Notes: a model not told the origin generated them from the letters alone. DNA of 64,000 bases from Endotrypanum monterogeii (GCA_000333855.2 CM007329.1:80923-144922), one strand, 5' to 3'. Positions 37,185 to 47,531 are shown, numbered from the stretch's first letter. Program-made: numbers and translations.

Positions 37185-40100
37185 ATGTTTCACACCTCCA
37201 CCGGCAACTCTGCCGAGGATGAACAAAACAACAAACGCCACGCGAAGAAATACCGCGTCTACCTCATCGTTCTTGCTATATGGGTCGCCATGTTGCTCAA
37301 CCTGTTCACGATTCTCACGCCTATCCTAGTCATGCAGCGCAATGATAGCAGACTGCAACACGAATATCAAAACCAGGAGAAGTTACTGGCGAACGCACTC
37401 GCGACAAACTTCCGTGATGCCATCCTCGAAGCCATAGCAGCCGTGTACGGGGTGGAGGGATACGTTATGGGTATGATGAAGTCGCTGCCGAAGCTCGATA
37501 CAAGCGCTGCCGAGCGGATGGAAGGGCAAAGCTTCCCAAAGCTGTATGACTACACGCAGTTGCTAGCCTCCACCTCGAAAAATGTTGATCTATTCGCCAC
37601 TGCACCAGGAGGCGTCATACTCCAGGTGTACCCAATAGAGGAGGAGTTGCATCTGAAAGGTCTAGATTTCTTCAAGGACACCGCAAGTAGCTTGCCCCTG
37701 GAAGGCCAAACACCATTGCACCGAAGAGACCTGCACCGCATCATCCGAACAGGAAATCTGACCCTGATAGGGCCGTACAGAAAATCAGACTTGACGCTCG
37801 TGAATGGGGTGAGAACCTCGAAGGAGCCACAGGATGGCTGGTGGGTGGAAATCCTTCAGCCTATCTACAACGCGACCCCCGATGCAACAATCTCAAAAGA
37901 AACGTTTTGGGGATTTGGCATGGTCCTCCTGAGCGCGGATCGCCTCATGTCAAACAACGGCTTTCCACACAAGATAGAGAGCGAGGACATGGACTTCGTC
38001 ATCTACACAGGCGACGATTTCCCTAACGAATGCCGGGTGATGCTCACATCAGCCAAGTTCACTGGCGAGACCGAGTGCAGCGCACCCCCCATACAGGACT
38101 TCCTCAGCGACGCCACAACCCGCGACGTCCTCCGAGTGCAGATCTCGTGGAAGATTGCCTTGAAGAGCAAGAAGCGGGTGAATAAACTGACTAGTGGTGT
38201 GCGTAACGTCATCATCTCTTCATCCGTTGTCTGCGTCAGCATTCTTTTAGCGCTTTGCATATTTGCGATTGTGCGGTGCACGAAGGTGTACGATGGAACC
38301 CTGTATGCGCCACGAATGTCCCCTTTTGCCATGCTCACCATCGGCCCACGCCGCGGTGAGGAGCTCTGGGACCTTGCGGCAGATCAAATGGTCGAGGTGA
38401 CGGAACGCCTCAGCCGTGTATTGACTAGGGAAATGGTTCGCCATCACGCCTACCAAATCCAGCAGGTGCATCCGCTCACCACGTCCTACGTCACGCGCAG
38501 TGTTGCGACCGCCGTGCAAATGGCATTCAGTATCATTGAGGAACTCCACAACGCCCCCATCGACGATCCACTGCGGCGCCTGCTCGGTGATGATGGGAGT
38601 CTCCTCATCTCCTACGCCGTGCACTGGTGCACCGACGCTACCGTGCACGTGGAGGTAGCGGGTGGAGGGTACCGCTACGAGGGTCCCGACGTAACGTACG
38701 GTGGCCGCATGTGGTTGTTTGCTGCACCCGGCGTCGTGACGGTGTCGCCTGCGGCGCTGCCCAGTGCAGCGCGAATCTCGCATGTAAAAAGCAAGCTGTT
38801 CGACTCTGTGTTCCTGCGCGGTGTCATGACTCGCCAAGATCTCTACATCGTCACAGATACATCGAACCATCGTTTGAAGGAGGCAGAAATATTTGCTACG
38901 CATCAGGTGCGTCGTGCGCGCCAAGCGCAGCTGCAGTACACCACTGACAAGAGAAGAGAACAGAGCACCGAAAGCAATAGCAGCAGCAGCACCAGCACCA
39001 GCAACCACACACACCGAAATCGACGGCACATTTCTATGCAGCGGTCTGGGCACGACAGCACCGACCTGGACGGTAGCTCTGTATTGGAACGGGTTGTTGT
39101 CACGCCCGGTGCCGATGTTGCATCGCCGGGCACTGGCAGCTGTAGTGAGTCCTCGGTACACCTGAGGTGTAGAACCTCAGCGTCAGCGGCAGCCTCCAAA
39201 AGGGCGACCTATGACGATGGGTGTATGGGTGTCTGCGGTGTACCCACGGCCATTGTCGTTCCAGCCACCACGACCGACATCCCGTTGACGGGGAAGGCGG
39301 TGGAGATGGAGACGGTCGACCCGTCGGTGTCGTTCCTCCAACCCGCCTCAGCGGCAACAACGCCTCCCCTAACGAACGGCACTCTCCGCTCACGTCGCGG
39401 GCAACACACCAATGGCTGCGCTGTCGCCGTCGCTCACTGCATTCAGCACCCCGAACTGCTTCCCATCAACCCATTGGTTGTCGTCCCGCCGTCGACCACC
39501 GTGGCTACAGTGGGACATCGACTGAGCGGTGGTGCCAGCGGGGGCGTCGTCAGCGGCTCCGCCTCCGCCTCCGCCTCGCTCAGCTCCGACGAATCGTTAT
39601 CAGCGCGGCATGGCAACGCACTTCCGGCCTGCGCAAACGACAACCCACTTGCGCACGACATGAATGTCATAGCAGTAGCCACGAGGACTGGCGCAGTTGT
39701 TGGGAACACGAATGGTCCGACGGGAGAGGGTGGCCGATGCGTCACCGGCAATACGCTCTACACCACCACGTCTCCAAACAATAGCGACTCCGACTCTGGG
39801 ATGCAGAGAAGTGAGTTGTTTATGGATAACCTCAGCAGTGACCTACTACTGCGCCCCGCAATCTCTGCACAGTCAGATGTACTACTGCGCTCGGTGTTCG
39901 ACCGACACGCTGTGGCGCTGGATGTGAGCTATGACTCGGTGCGTGTGCTTGTGTACTACTTCTACTTTAGCTACAAGATCTTGTTCCGCCCTCTGGCTGC
40001 GCCGGAGCTGCATAATATCTACCGTCGCCTGATGGCCTCCTTCGGCGTGCCGCATCAAGGTATTCTCGAAAACCTGGCTGCGCGCTGCGCCATCCGATTT

Positions 40101-40232
40101 CTCCAACGGCATGAAGAAAGGCAGACTCTGTTGTGGGATCAGCAGCACCGGCTGCAAGCGCACACGCGGTTGGCAAGCGCAAGCACGTCACCCAGCTCGG
40201 ACTCAGATAGCGGCACAGACAACACCCAATAA
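37185..40232 (+). CDS. CHASE-like receptor with degenerate nucleotide-cyclase-like domain, copy 2
   Basis: A 1015-residue tandem paralogue of the preceding gene. TM1 is at about 24-50; the ectodomain (about 55-340) shows a clearer CHASE pattern than copy 1: DLFATAPGGVILQVYPIEEE, then LHLKGLDFF, RTGNLTLIGPY, WWVEILQPIYN and TFWGFGMVLL. TM2 is at about 341-363. The cyclase-like region (375-522) is almost identical in protein and DNA to copy 1 and likewise lacks the metal-binding Asp residues and the catalytic Asn/Arg pattern of active trypanosome cyclases. A 360-residue Ser/Thr/Val-rich linker follows, with runs of Ser and Thr, and then the conserved C-terminal module (about 885-975, VRVLVYYFYFSYKILFRPLAAP). 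A role as a signalling scaffold or cyclase partner is inferred. The start is ATG 37185; upstream in-frame sequence is microsatellite translation. Confidence 0.75.
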   Translation: MFHTSTGNSAEDEQNNKRHAKKYRVYLIVLAIWVAMLLNLFTILTPILVMQRNDSRLQHEYQNQEKLLANALATNFRDAILEAIAAVYGVEGYVMGMMKSLPKLDTSAAERMEGQSFPKLYDYTQLLASTSKNVDLFATAPGGVILQVYPIEEELHLKGLDFFKDTASSLPLEGQTPLHRRDLHRIIRTGNLTLIGPYRKSDLTLVNGVRTSKEPQDGWWVEILQPIYNATPDATISKETFWGFGMVLLSADRLMSNNGFPHKIESEDMDFVIYTGDDFPNECRVMLTSAKFTGETECSAPPIQDFLSDATTRDVLRVQISWKIALKSKKRVNKLTSGVRNVIISSSVVCVSILLALCIFAIVRCTKVYDGTLYAPRMSPFAMLTIGPRRGEELWDLAADQMVEVTERLSRVLTREMVRHHAYQIQQVHPLTTSYVTRSVATAVQMAFSIIEELHNAPIDDPLRRLLGDDGSLLISYAVHWCTDATVHVEVAGGGYRYEGPDVTYGGRMWLFAAPGVVTVSPAALPSAARISHVKSKLFDSVFLRGVMTRQDLYIVTDTSNHRLKEAEIFATHQVRRARQAQLQYTTDKRREQSTESNSSSSTSTSNHTHRNRRHISMQRSGHDSTDLDGSSVLERVVVTPGADVASPGTGSCSESSVHLRCRTSASAAASKRATYDDGCMGVCGVPTAIVVPATTTDIPLTGKAVEMETVDPSVSFLQPASAATTPPLTNGTLRSRRGQHTNGCAVAVAHCIQHPELLPINPLVVVPPSTTVATVGHRLSGGASGGVVSGSASASASLSSDESLSARHGNALPACANDNPLAHDMNVIAVATRTGAVVGNTNGPTGEGGRCVTGNTLYTTTSPNNSDSDSGMQRSELFMDNLSSDLLLRPAISAQSDVLLRSVFDRHAVALDVSYDSVRVLVYYFYFSYKILFRPLAAPELHNIYRRLMASFGVPHQGILENLAARCAIRFLQRHEERQTLLWDQQHRLQAHTRLASASTSPSSDSDSGTDNTQ

Positions 40233-41199
40233 ACCGTGACAGCGAACGTTTATGGAAGGATATGAAGGATGGAGGGGAAAACCCGTTGGTGAACCGGAAG
40301 TACATCACGGCTAGCTTTGATATTCCCAGACTTCCTCCTATCACACCCACTGGCACATACATGCACGAAGCCCAGGACTTATTTTACTTGGACGACACAC
40401 AGGTACGCGTACCACACGCTTATGCATTTTTGTCTCGTGTGTGTATTTGTGTGTATGTGTGTTATCTCTCATCATTTGCGGATTTGATAACGCTCTTTTT
40501 TTTTTTTCGCTCAATGTTTGTTCTATTTTGTTCTTATATTTCCGTCGCTCGGCGTGTATTTGCATAAATGTATATATATATATATATATCTATACATACA
40601 CATATATATATATATATTTGTATAAGCCCCTTCCTCTCTCCAACTACTCTGCACCTATGCTCGCATTATGGTTTATCCCCCCCCCTCCTCCTCCTCAACC
40701 CCTACACACATACACAAACGACAATTCCCACTGCAGTGATTCTCTTGTGTTTTTTTTTCTCTTGTGCCTACATTCACCTGTCCCTGGCACTCGAGGCACG
40801 TCCATGTGTATGTGTGTATATCTATATCTGTACACACATGAGAAGGACTGCAGTCAATTTTTTTTTTTTAAAGGGGGCACAATGGATTGCGCCACCCTGG
40901 TGTCATTGCAGTGCTGACCCGGGTGCATGTAGGTAGGTATCGGCATCCTTGGCTCGGCGCCTTTGCACATGCTTATATATACGTATATTGAGTGTACGCA
41001 AGACTCACGTGCCGCTGTAACAAGCACTCCCTGGAGAGGTGTGGATAAATGGTGCAGCACACACACACACACACCGAATCAGGGAATGGTTGTGGTACCC
41101 TCCCCTCCCCTATCGTAGCCGTTATAGCCACTGAGGAACAGCGACAAGAGGCTGCGTTCACTCGTGCTTACAGTCGAGGTGGAACTTATCCTATATATG

Positions 41200-41230
<31 letters not shown>

Positions 41231-42408
41231 ATCTATTAAAGCAAACTCGTGCAAACAACGCTTCACTAATCATGAGACGGGACAACATCTGGAGTTTCCT
41301 CAAGCGACTTCTCTCGCAGTGAGACGCCACTGGCCTCACCCTCGGGTAGTGATGCAGTTCTTCACAGCCACTTGTCTGCACCTTTTCTTGGAGAAGAGGT
41401 TGCAAGGAGGAGGAACTCTTACATTGGCGGTGGACAGTATAAAATGGGCGGATGGTGTGCTGCCCACGAAACAGCTGGTGTCGTGATGTACTCCGCTGCA
41501 TCCATCACACATACCTCGTGTGGCGCTGCAGGGGCTGAGCCCCCCCCCCTCCCCCCCTCCCGTCTGTGTCTGTGCGCATGCACGCCCTTACTGCAGGGTA
41601 GGCGGTGAGACTTTTTCTTTTTCTCACGGGCTCATCCACGGGGGGCACCCCCCCCCGCTTGACACACCCATGACAGGGGGGTCTCCCCCTCCTGCCGTTC
41701 TGCACAGTCAGAGTAGGACATCCTATCCAATTCGAGTGATCGAGATATCAGAAAGGGAGTGTATGACAGTCGCGAAAGGCAATCATATATATTATACGTA
41801 CTCGTCTACCTTCCCGAATGGTGTGTATATGCATCAGTGTATGTATGTAAGTAAGTGTGTGTGTGTGTGTCATCTTTTTTTTATTTTGTTTGCTCTGGTG
41901 TGGATGTTTCCCCTGACAAAGTTTTCTAGGCGTACACATGAATACAAAATAGGGCACCCCACGGCCCATCTCTCCCAGCGCGCACACACACATGCATGCA
42001 CGCAAGGAAGCGGTATGTTTTTTTTTTTGAGGGGGGACAGGAGAGGGAGGGTATAGGGAGGTGTTGCGTATCCATCTTTTGGTAGCGATATACAGTCGTC
42101 TGCTTCCTGATGCGGTGGCGCCGAGTTGCCTACTGCGCTCCCCCCCCCTCCCTCTCCCCCGGAATCCTCTTCGCTGCAGCTTCAGAAATCATTGGTGGAA
42201 AGGATTTCGCAGTGAGGCAGTGGCCCATATCGTCACCCACAGCCGGGCCGCAACCCACCTGGACCTGAGCGCATGATGTCTCCTCTCATCAACACATCCC
42301 CTCCCCCTCCCCTATCCTTGTGTGCATTCACTTCTTTGTGCTCCTAACAATTATCGGCTCACACAGTATCGGTGAAAGAGGAGTGAGTTTTTATTTATTC
42401 AGTCCGAA
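40233..42408. other. Long intergenic region CHASE receptor 2-small basic protein
   Basis: About 2.2 kb with no supported gene, the longest gap-free spacer of the window. It contains TA-rich blocks (40568-40622, 41192-41232), T runs (40496-40507, 40858-40870, 42016-42028), a CA repeat (41059-41074), C runs, and complex non-repetitive sequence at 41270-41520 and 42060-42270. I could not link the complex parts to a known retroposon or RNA. Confidence 0.5.
42272..42366 (+). promoter_or_regulatory. Predicted spliced-leader acceptor for the 250-residue protein
   Basis: A long C/T-rich stretch (42272-42345) is followed by CACAG with AG at 42365-42366, 43 bases before the start codon. Confidence 0.55.
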
Positions 42409-43161
42409 ATGGTGCGCGTCGGCGCGAAGCGCGAGCGGCCTTGCGTGCTCGTCCTTCATGTTGCTCTGCGTGCTGCTGCGCTGCCCACAATAGACAGCAC
42501 CCCCTGCGGGCGAGATGGGACGCGCGTATCTGCCCCCCAGCCGGCTAGGCTCATCTGCAAGACGCCGGCAACTGCGGTGGTGTATGCGGATGCAGTAATG
42601 CGCGCCGTGCAAGAGTATTGCCAACTCCTAGGCGGGGTACGCTACGCAGTGTCCGATGCTATGACCCTTTCCAGCGCTATCTGGGAAGACAGCAGAAACC
42701 CTGTCTCGGTAATGGGGGAAACGACGATGCGGGAAGGAGTGGGTTGCGAGAGCGCCTCACCGTCAGCCTCCCCTCCGACGGGGACCACAACAGCCAACAC
42801 ATCGCGCAGCATAAAACAGGATCTGCGACGGAATCGCATAAGCACGACACAGCGACGCAGTGGTGTTCTGTGGTGCACCGTACATCTCTCTCGTTCCCTC
42901 TACGGAGACGCCGGCGCCACAAATGCCCTCCGTGCCGCGTGCGCGTGTGTGTCACAGGCCACGGTGTTGGTGCCCGTGGCACAACAGGCCATGGATGATA
43001 ATGCCGACAGTGCAGCGACGTCCGCCTCCGAAAACCGCCGGCGCAAGAGGCGTCGTGGACAAGCTGACGAGGATGTGGGAGAAGTTTTTAGCCAAACCTG
43101 CAATGTAGTCGTACGTGTCGCGCGAGTGGAGCATGTGTTGCCGTCGCGCAAGCGGCAGTGA
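42409..43161 (+). CDS. Small protein of unknown function, possibly Pop5/Rpp14-like
   Basis: The 250-residue product starts MVRVGAKRERPCVLVLHV, has a helix with YADAVMRAVQEYCQLLGG, a Ser/Thr-rich insertion (about 105-140), then SGVLWCTVHLSRSLYGDAGATNALRAACA, and ends in a basic tail with ENRRRKRRRGQ (a nuclear localisation candidate). The order strand, helix, then a G-[VI]-x-x-[VC]-x-[VL]-type strand followed by a helix resembles the Pop5/Rpp14 proteins of RNase P/MRP, whose members also start MVR. This is weak: no long motif is shared, and trypanosomatids use a protein-only RNase P. It may equally be a lineage-specific nuclear protein. Confidence 0.6.
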   Translation: MVRVGAKRERPCVLVLHVALRAAALPTIDSTPCGRDGTRVSAPQPARLICKTPATAVVYADAVMRAVQEYCQLLGGVRYAVSDAMTLSSAIWEDSRNPVSVMGETTMREGVGCESASPSASPPTGTTTANTSRSIKQDLRRNRISTTQRRSGVLWCTVHLSRSLYGDAGATNALRAACACVSQATVLVPVAQQAMDDNADSAATSASENRRRKRRRGQADEDVGEVFSQTCNVVVRVARVEHVLPSRKRQ

Positions 43162-44199
43162 AAGACTGCCAGGAACACACCTAAAGAACTCGTCCTCACC
43201 CATCGAAGCATGAGTGGCGTGTGTTCGTTGGCGAGGACGCCATTTTTTCTCATCAAACGCACACGTGATGGGTGCTTAATCTCCCCATGACGGAAGCGAT
43301 CCCCTCCTCCACTTTAAATATTACTATTGGAGGGAGGACGAATGAACACGACGCCAATGTCCGGGGAATGCTTGAAGGGGAGGGGGGCGGGGGGGGGCGG
43401 GAAGAAGAAGGACGTATGTTCAAGAGGACAGTGGCGAAAAGAAGTGCGACATTGTTGACGGGTCTCCTTTGCTGCTTTCTCCTTTCTCACCCACACCACC
43501 CTGTCCTGTCGGACATCAAAATCTGCAAATGCCCCCCTCCCTCAGCCTCGTTTATCCTCCCCCCCCCCCTCGTTAGGCGGTGAGGGGGATACCAGATGTG
43601 GTGCACACTTGCCTTTTCATGGCAGATGGTGGGAGGGGATGATAAGCCAACACGGCGCGTGTCATGACCATCCTGGGAGCTCCCTTATGATATGTAAAAA
43701 AAAATAATAATTTATAGTGACAACCCTCAATCTCTCCATGTAGGTACATGTCGTCATTCCTACTCCTCCTCTCACTGCTCGTTTGCTTGCTGATGCTTCA
43801 TCTTTAACATGGGACCGCACGTCTGTTCATCGGGTGGGGTGGGGGGGGTATGTATGTGCCCTCGCTACCGCTGCTTCTGTGCATTATAAATTCACAAACG
43901 TTTCGGGGATCCAACATAGTGCATGGGTTTGTCCTTTGTGTGCGTGTGCGGGTGTGTGCGCGCGCGCCTCTTTTAAAGCGTCGGAAGCCTTAGTATACTT
44001 TGCAACACCTTGCGATAGGTACACACAGAAACATTCACGCGCGGCGGCGGCGGGAGGGGAGTAGGAGAAGGAAAGGAGAAGACGAATAGCGTTAGCGTGA
44101 CCAAATATAGATGTATATATATATATATACATATATACAGCAAGTATACAACATTTTTTTTTGACCCCCTGACGGCACATTTATCTGCGCTTCCCCCTC
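43162..44199. other. Intergenic spacer 250-aa protein-RING protein
   Basis: No gene is supported. It has G runs (43378-43400), C runs (43560-43568), an A run (43696-43704), a CG/TG alternation (43947-43966) and a TA repeat (44114-44136). Confidence 0.55.
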
Positions 44200-46728
44200 A
44201 TGTACTCCCTAGTCAGAGAATTCAAGGAGCTCGAGGCGACGAGCCAACTCCCGCCATCGACGCTGCGGCAGCGCGTTACGCCAACAACGGTACTGTTGCC
44301 TGCTGCTGTGGTGGGACCACCATGCGCTGCCGGTGGGGTGGCGACGATGCCGCACTTGAGCCCGACCATCACCAGCAGTGCATCAACGATGATGTCTCCG
44401 CAGGGATCCACACAAATGTGTGTGGCACCGGTCTTTGGACTTGGCTCTGTTCCAGGGTCGCCACTTCTCAACGGAAGCACGACAGTGCAGAGCGTCACCG
44501 ATAACTACCCGGATGCCCATGTGCACCGCGTCAGTAGTGGTGTCAGCGCCCTCCTGGACACGTTACACGTCCACACAGCACTCGCTGCCCGAAGCGCTGG
44601 TGAGGACTCAGCGTTTGGACCCCTCACCCCTGACTCTTCTACCACAACGTCACGCCTGTCGCATAGCACTCAGGAAAGCTTGCTGGTTGTGAACTACACC
44701 CCAGCACAAGCGTGCACCACCGGAGATGCAACCTCCTCGGCAAACGCAAGCTCGAGAATGAGAAGCTGTAGCAGGCACAGCAATCAGTCAGACTCCCGGT
44801 TGGACCAGGACCAACGCCCCTCGACGATCTCATCCTTCCCCCACACATACAAACATCCCCAGCAGCTGTGCTCGGCGATCGGCGCACCATTCACGCGCGT
44901 TGTGGCGGCAACGCCTGATCCTGGTGCCCCTAGCATACCAGGCGAGCGTGGAGCGGCACAGCGAGTAGCATATAGAAACCCCAGCGCCTCGCTCCTCGCT
45001 GAGATACCAGATATCATGTGCGCCGCTCACTCTCTCACCCACATCATGGACTCGGTGACAACCACATCACCTTCGGCCCCAGTGATCCCTCCAGCTGATG
45101 TATCCCAAGGGGAAACGAACAGTGAGTGCAAATCAATGTTCGCAAAAAAAAATCCTCGACCCCAGGCATCAAAGCAGAAGCAGCCCACGCTGCAGATGCA
45201 CCTCCTCCCCTCTACCGCCAGCATCACCGACAGCGCCTCGGTGACTTCGCAAACGAACGCCCACGCACCGCTATCCCTGCAGAGAAAGAAGCAGATCAGA
45301 ACTGGCGCGTCTGCGATTCCAGGCGGCTACGGCGGTGGTGAGGGTAGTGGAAGCACGCTGTCATCTCCACTCCCCACTAGACCACTACGACCATCCCCAC
45401 CGTGCCTCCCCGGTTCAGGCGCAAAACCCTCCACCAATGCGGTCGGTGTGAAACCCAACGGGGGTCAGGGAGGGCCAACTGACTGCACCTCCGCTGCCAC
45501 AGCAACAGCGGCGGCAGCTGCAGTATTCGCCCCGTGCCGACTTGCTTCATCCCCCACACCCTCGGCAACGACCACGTCGCCGTCTACAACGCCGCCGCCG
45601 CCGTCACTACAGAGCATATGCCTTGGCGGCATCCCAGGCACCATCGCCTTTCTTCCTCTCGAGGTGCAACCAGACATCACCACCACAACTCCTTCTATAC
45701 GCACGATCAGTGCCTATCGATCACCCGCTCGCGCGGCTTTCGGTGCCAGTGGGGATACCGCTACCTCAGCCTCTGCCACAAACACTGTCCTCTCCTTGTC
45801 ATCCCTACCAACAATGGCGATGCTGGAGCAGCCAAGCCAAGCCTCGGCCGACTCGCTCGCAGCGGCTACGCCACCGCCACCGCTGTACTCCGTCTCGCCG
45901 ACAACACAGCCATTGCAACCCTCCGCGTATGTGTCGTTCCCATGCATGCCGACAGGGTCCCTGACGATGTTCCTCGCAACCCCGGAGGTGAACTGGCAGC
46001 CGTTGGCGGGCGGTGTAGCGAACCAGCCGGCAACTACGGTCGGGGGCACAGGGTGTGGCCTAACAGATAGATGCTCATCCCCTACCTCGACCGCAACGCC
46101 GCAAACTGTGTCGCCAAGGACGCTCACTACATCCTCGCTAACGCTCGAGCCACAGCGTGCAAGCGGGAGCCGTAGTACCACTTGGGCGTCGTCGGGGCAG
46201 ACCTACCGAAACGTGATCCTACACAGCGGTGGCGCAGCCAGCGGATCCGCAGCGGCGGGGGTCACCGCGGCTGTCACATCATCGGTAAGTGGTTACAGCC
46301 ATGGAATTCCATTCTTTCATTCTCAGGCTCAGCTCCTGTGTACCCCAGTGCCGCTCGATGACACGGAGAGTTTGTGTGCCATCTGCCTAGAAGGTCAAGT
46401 GCTACATAGCAACACAGGTGATATGCACACGACGACAACGCCGTCGTCAACACCACCCCTGCTACTGCGGCGTCCGGTGGTGGCGGCGGCGGCGGAGGAA
46501 GACACCGACCAGAATAGTGAAAACGATTCAGCCGTGAGGAGCAGTGCAACCATACCTGGTGAAGAAGTCGAGCACGGGGCAGTACGCGGTGTCAAACCTG
46601 GCTCCCGTCTTCTCTCTCTCCCTTGTGGACACTGCTACCACCAAAACTGCGTGCAGCGGTGGTTGATGGAGTCGCAGAGCTGCCCCACCTGTCGCCGCGA
46701 CCTCTCACGCGACGCCACCGTGAACTGA
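44200..46728 (+). CDS. RING-H2 finger protein, probable E3 ubiquitin ligase
   Basis: The 842-residue product is Ser/Thr/Pro/Ala-rich and largely disordered for its first 720 residues. It ends in a RING-H2 domain: LCAICLEG (Cys726, Cys729), then after a long spacer LPCGHCYHQNCVQRWL (Cys809, His811, His814, Cys817) and CPTC (828-831). These eight ligands would bind two zinc ions and recruit an E2 enzyme. The spacer between the second and third ligand is about 79 residues, far above the usual 9-39, and is Thr/Glu-rich. No membrane segment is visible. The start is uncertain: the nearest T-rich tract (44153-44162) is followed by no AG before ATG 44200, so either an upstream acceptor is used or translation starts at a later Met (the next in frame is near 44347). 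Confidence 0.8.
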   Translation: MYSLVREFKELEATSQLPPSTLRQRVTPTTVLLPAAVVGPPCAAGGVATMPHLSPTITSSASTMMSPQGSTQMCVAPVFGLGSVPGSPLLNGSTTVQSVTDNYPDAHVHRVSSGVSALLDTLHVHTALAARSAGEDSAFGPLTPDSSTTTSRLSHSTQESLLVVNYTPAQACTTGDATSSANASSRMRSCSRHSNQSDSRLDQDQRPSTISSFPHTYKHPQQLCSAIGAPFTRVVAATPDPGAPSIPGERGAAQRVAYRNPSASLLAEIPDIMCAAHSLTHIMDSVTTTSPSAPVIPPADVSQGETNSECKSMFAKKNPRPQASKQKQPTLQMHLLPSTASITDSASVTSQTNAHAPLSLQRKKQIRTGASAIPGGYGGGEGSGSTLSSPLPTRPLRPSPPCLPGSGAKPSTNAVGVKPNGGQGGPTDCTSAATATAAAAAVFAPCRLASSPTPSATTTSPSTTPPPPSLQSICLGGIPGTIAFLPLEVQPDITTTTPSIRTISAYRSPARAAFGASGDTATSASATNTVLSLSSLPTMAMLEQPSQASADSLAAATPPPPLYSVSPTTQPLQPSAYVSFPCMPTGSLTMFLATPEVNWQPLAGGVANQPATTVGGTGCGLTDRCSSPTSTATPQTVSPRTLTTSSLTLEPQRASGSRSTTWASSGQTYRNVILHSGGAASGSAAAGVTAAVTSSVSGYSHGIPFFHSQAQLLCTPVPLDDTESLCAICLEGQVLHSNTGDMHTTTTPSSTPPLLLRRPVVAAAAEEDTDQNSENDSAVRSSATIPGEEVEHGAVRGVKPGSRLLSLPCGHCYHQNCVQRWLMESQSCPTCRRDLSRDATVN

Positions 46729-47504
46729 CCAAAGAAGCGAGGAGTGGCGATGGCGAGGGCACTCAGCCAAAAGGAATAGGAAAGAGAAGGCGGTCAACTC
46801 ACCTATAGGCACACTCACACACCAAGACGGTCGAAGCGGCGTTTCGGGGGGTAGGTCCTTGTCTTCCCTCCACACACACACACACACACCACCCCTCTCT
46901 CTGCACCACCGCCCCTTCCCCCATACGGGCCCTCTCAACAACAACAAAAAAAAATGCTTCTTTTTTTTTCATTTTTTCCTTTTGCTTGCACATTGCATTG
47001 CTGACTGCCGCCCCCCACACACACACACACAGGCAAACACATACGAATCAGATTATCGCCGCGGATGCCCTGTGATGTTCCCGTGTTAGTGCTACCTCAT
47101 CTCCCACCCCTGTCCTACTCGTGTTCCACAGTGTGTGTGGTGACGCATCCTCAGGAAGAAGAAAAAAAGGTGAAAAATTGTGTCCAACTCGATTGTGTCC
47201 CGAGGGGAGAGGGAAGGAGAGAGTCAAGTGTCGCGCGGCACTGAAAATGCAATACTCGGTGTATGTGTTGAAAAAAAAAAAGGAGTGGGCACGAACCCAA
47301 CACTCGATAATTTTTTTTTTTTTAAAGGACTTCTTCGCTTTTTATGTGTCGGTGCTGGCGTCGTCCTTCATGTTTCCCCCCTCCCCGTTTGTGTGTCAGT
47401 GTATGTGTGTGTGTGTGTTGTTCGGTCATACCACTCATGTCGAAGCAGTGATGAGTTCGCACGGAATGGCTCATGGCCTCGCGTGGGGGGGAGATCTTCC
47501 TCTA

Positions 47505-47531
47505 TATTAAAAATGTATAATTTTTAATATA
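47505..47531. repeat. Short AT-rich inverted repeat
   Basis: The sequence tattaaaaat-gtataa-tttttaata forms a near-perfect hairpin stem of about nine base pairs. Its function is unknown; it lies in the leader region or spacer before the photolyase gene. Confidence 0.55.

Noticed and set aside
38247..39161. A 304-codon antisense frame over CHASE receptor 2
   Set aside because: A shadow of the sense gene; a similar antisense shadow occurs at the equivalent place of copy 1.
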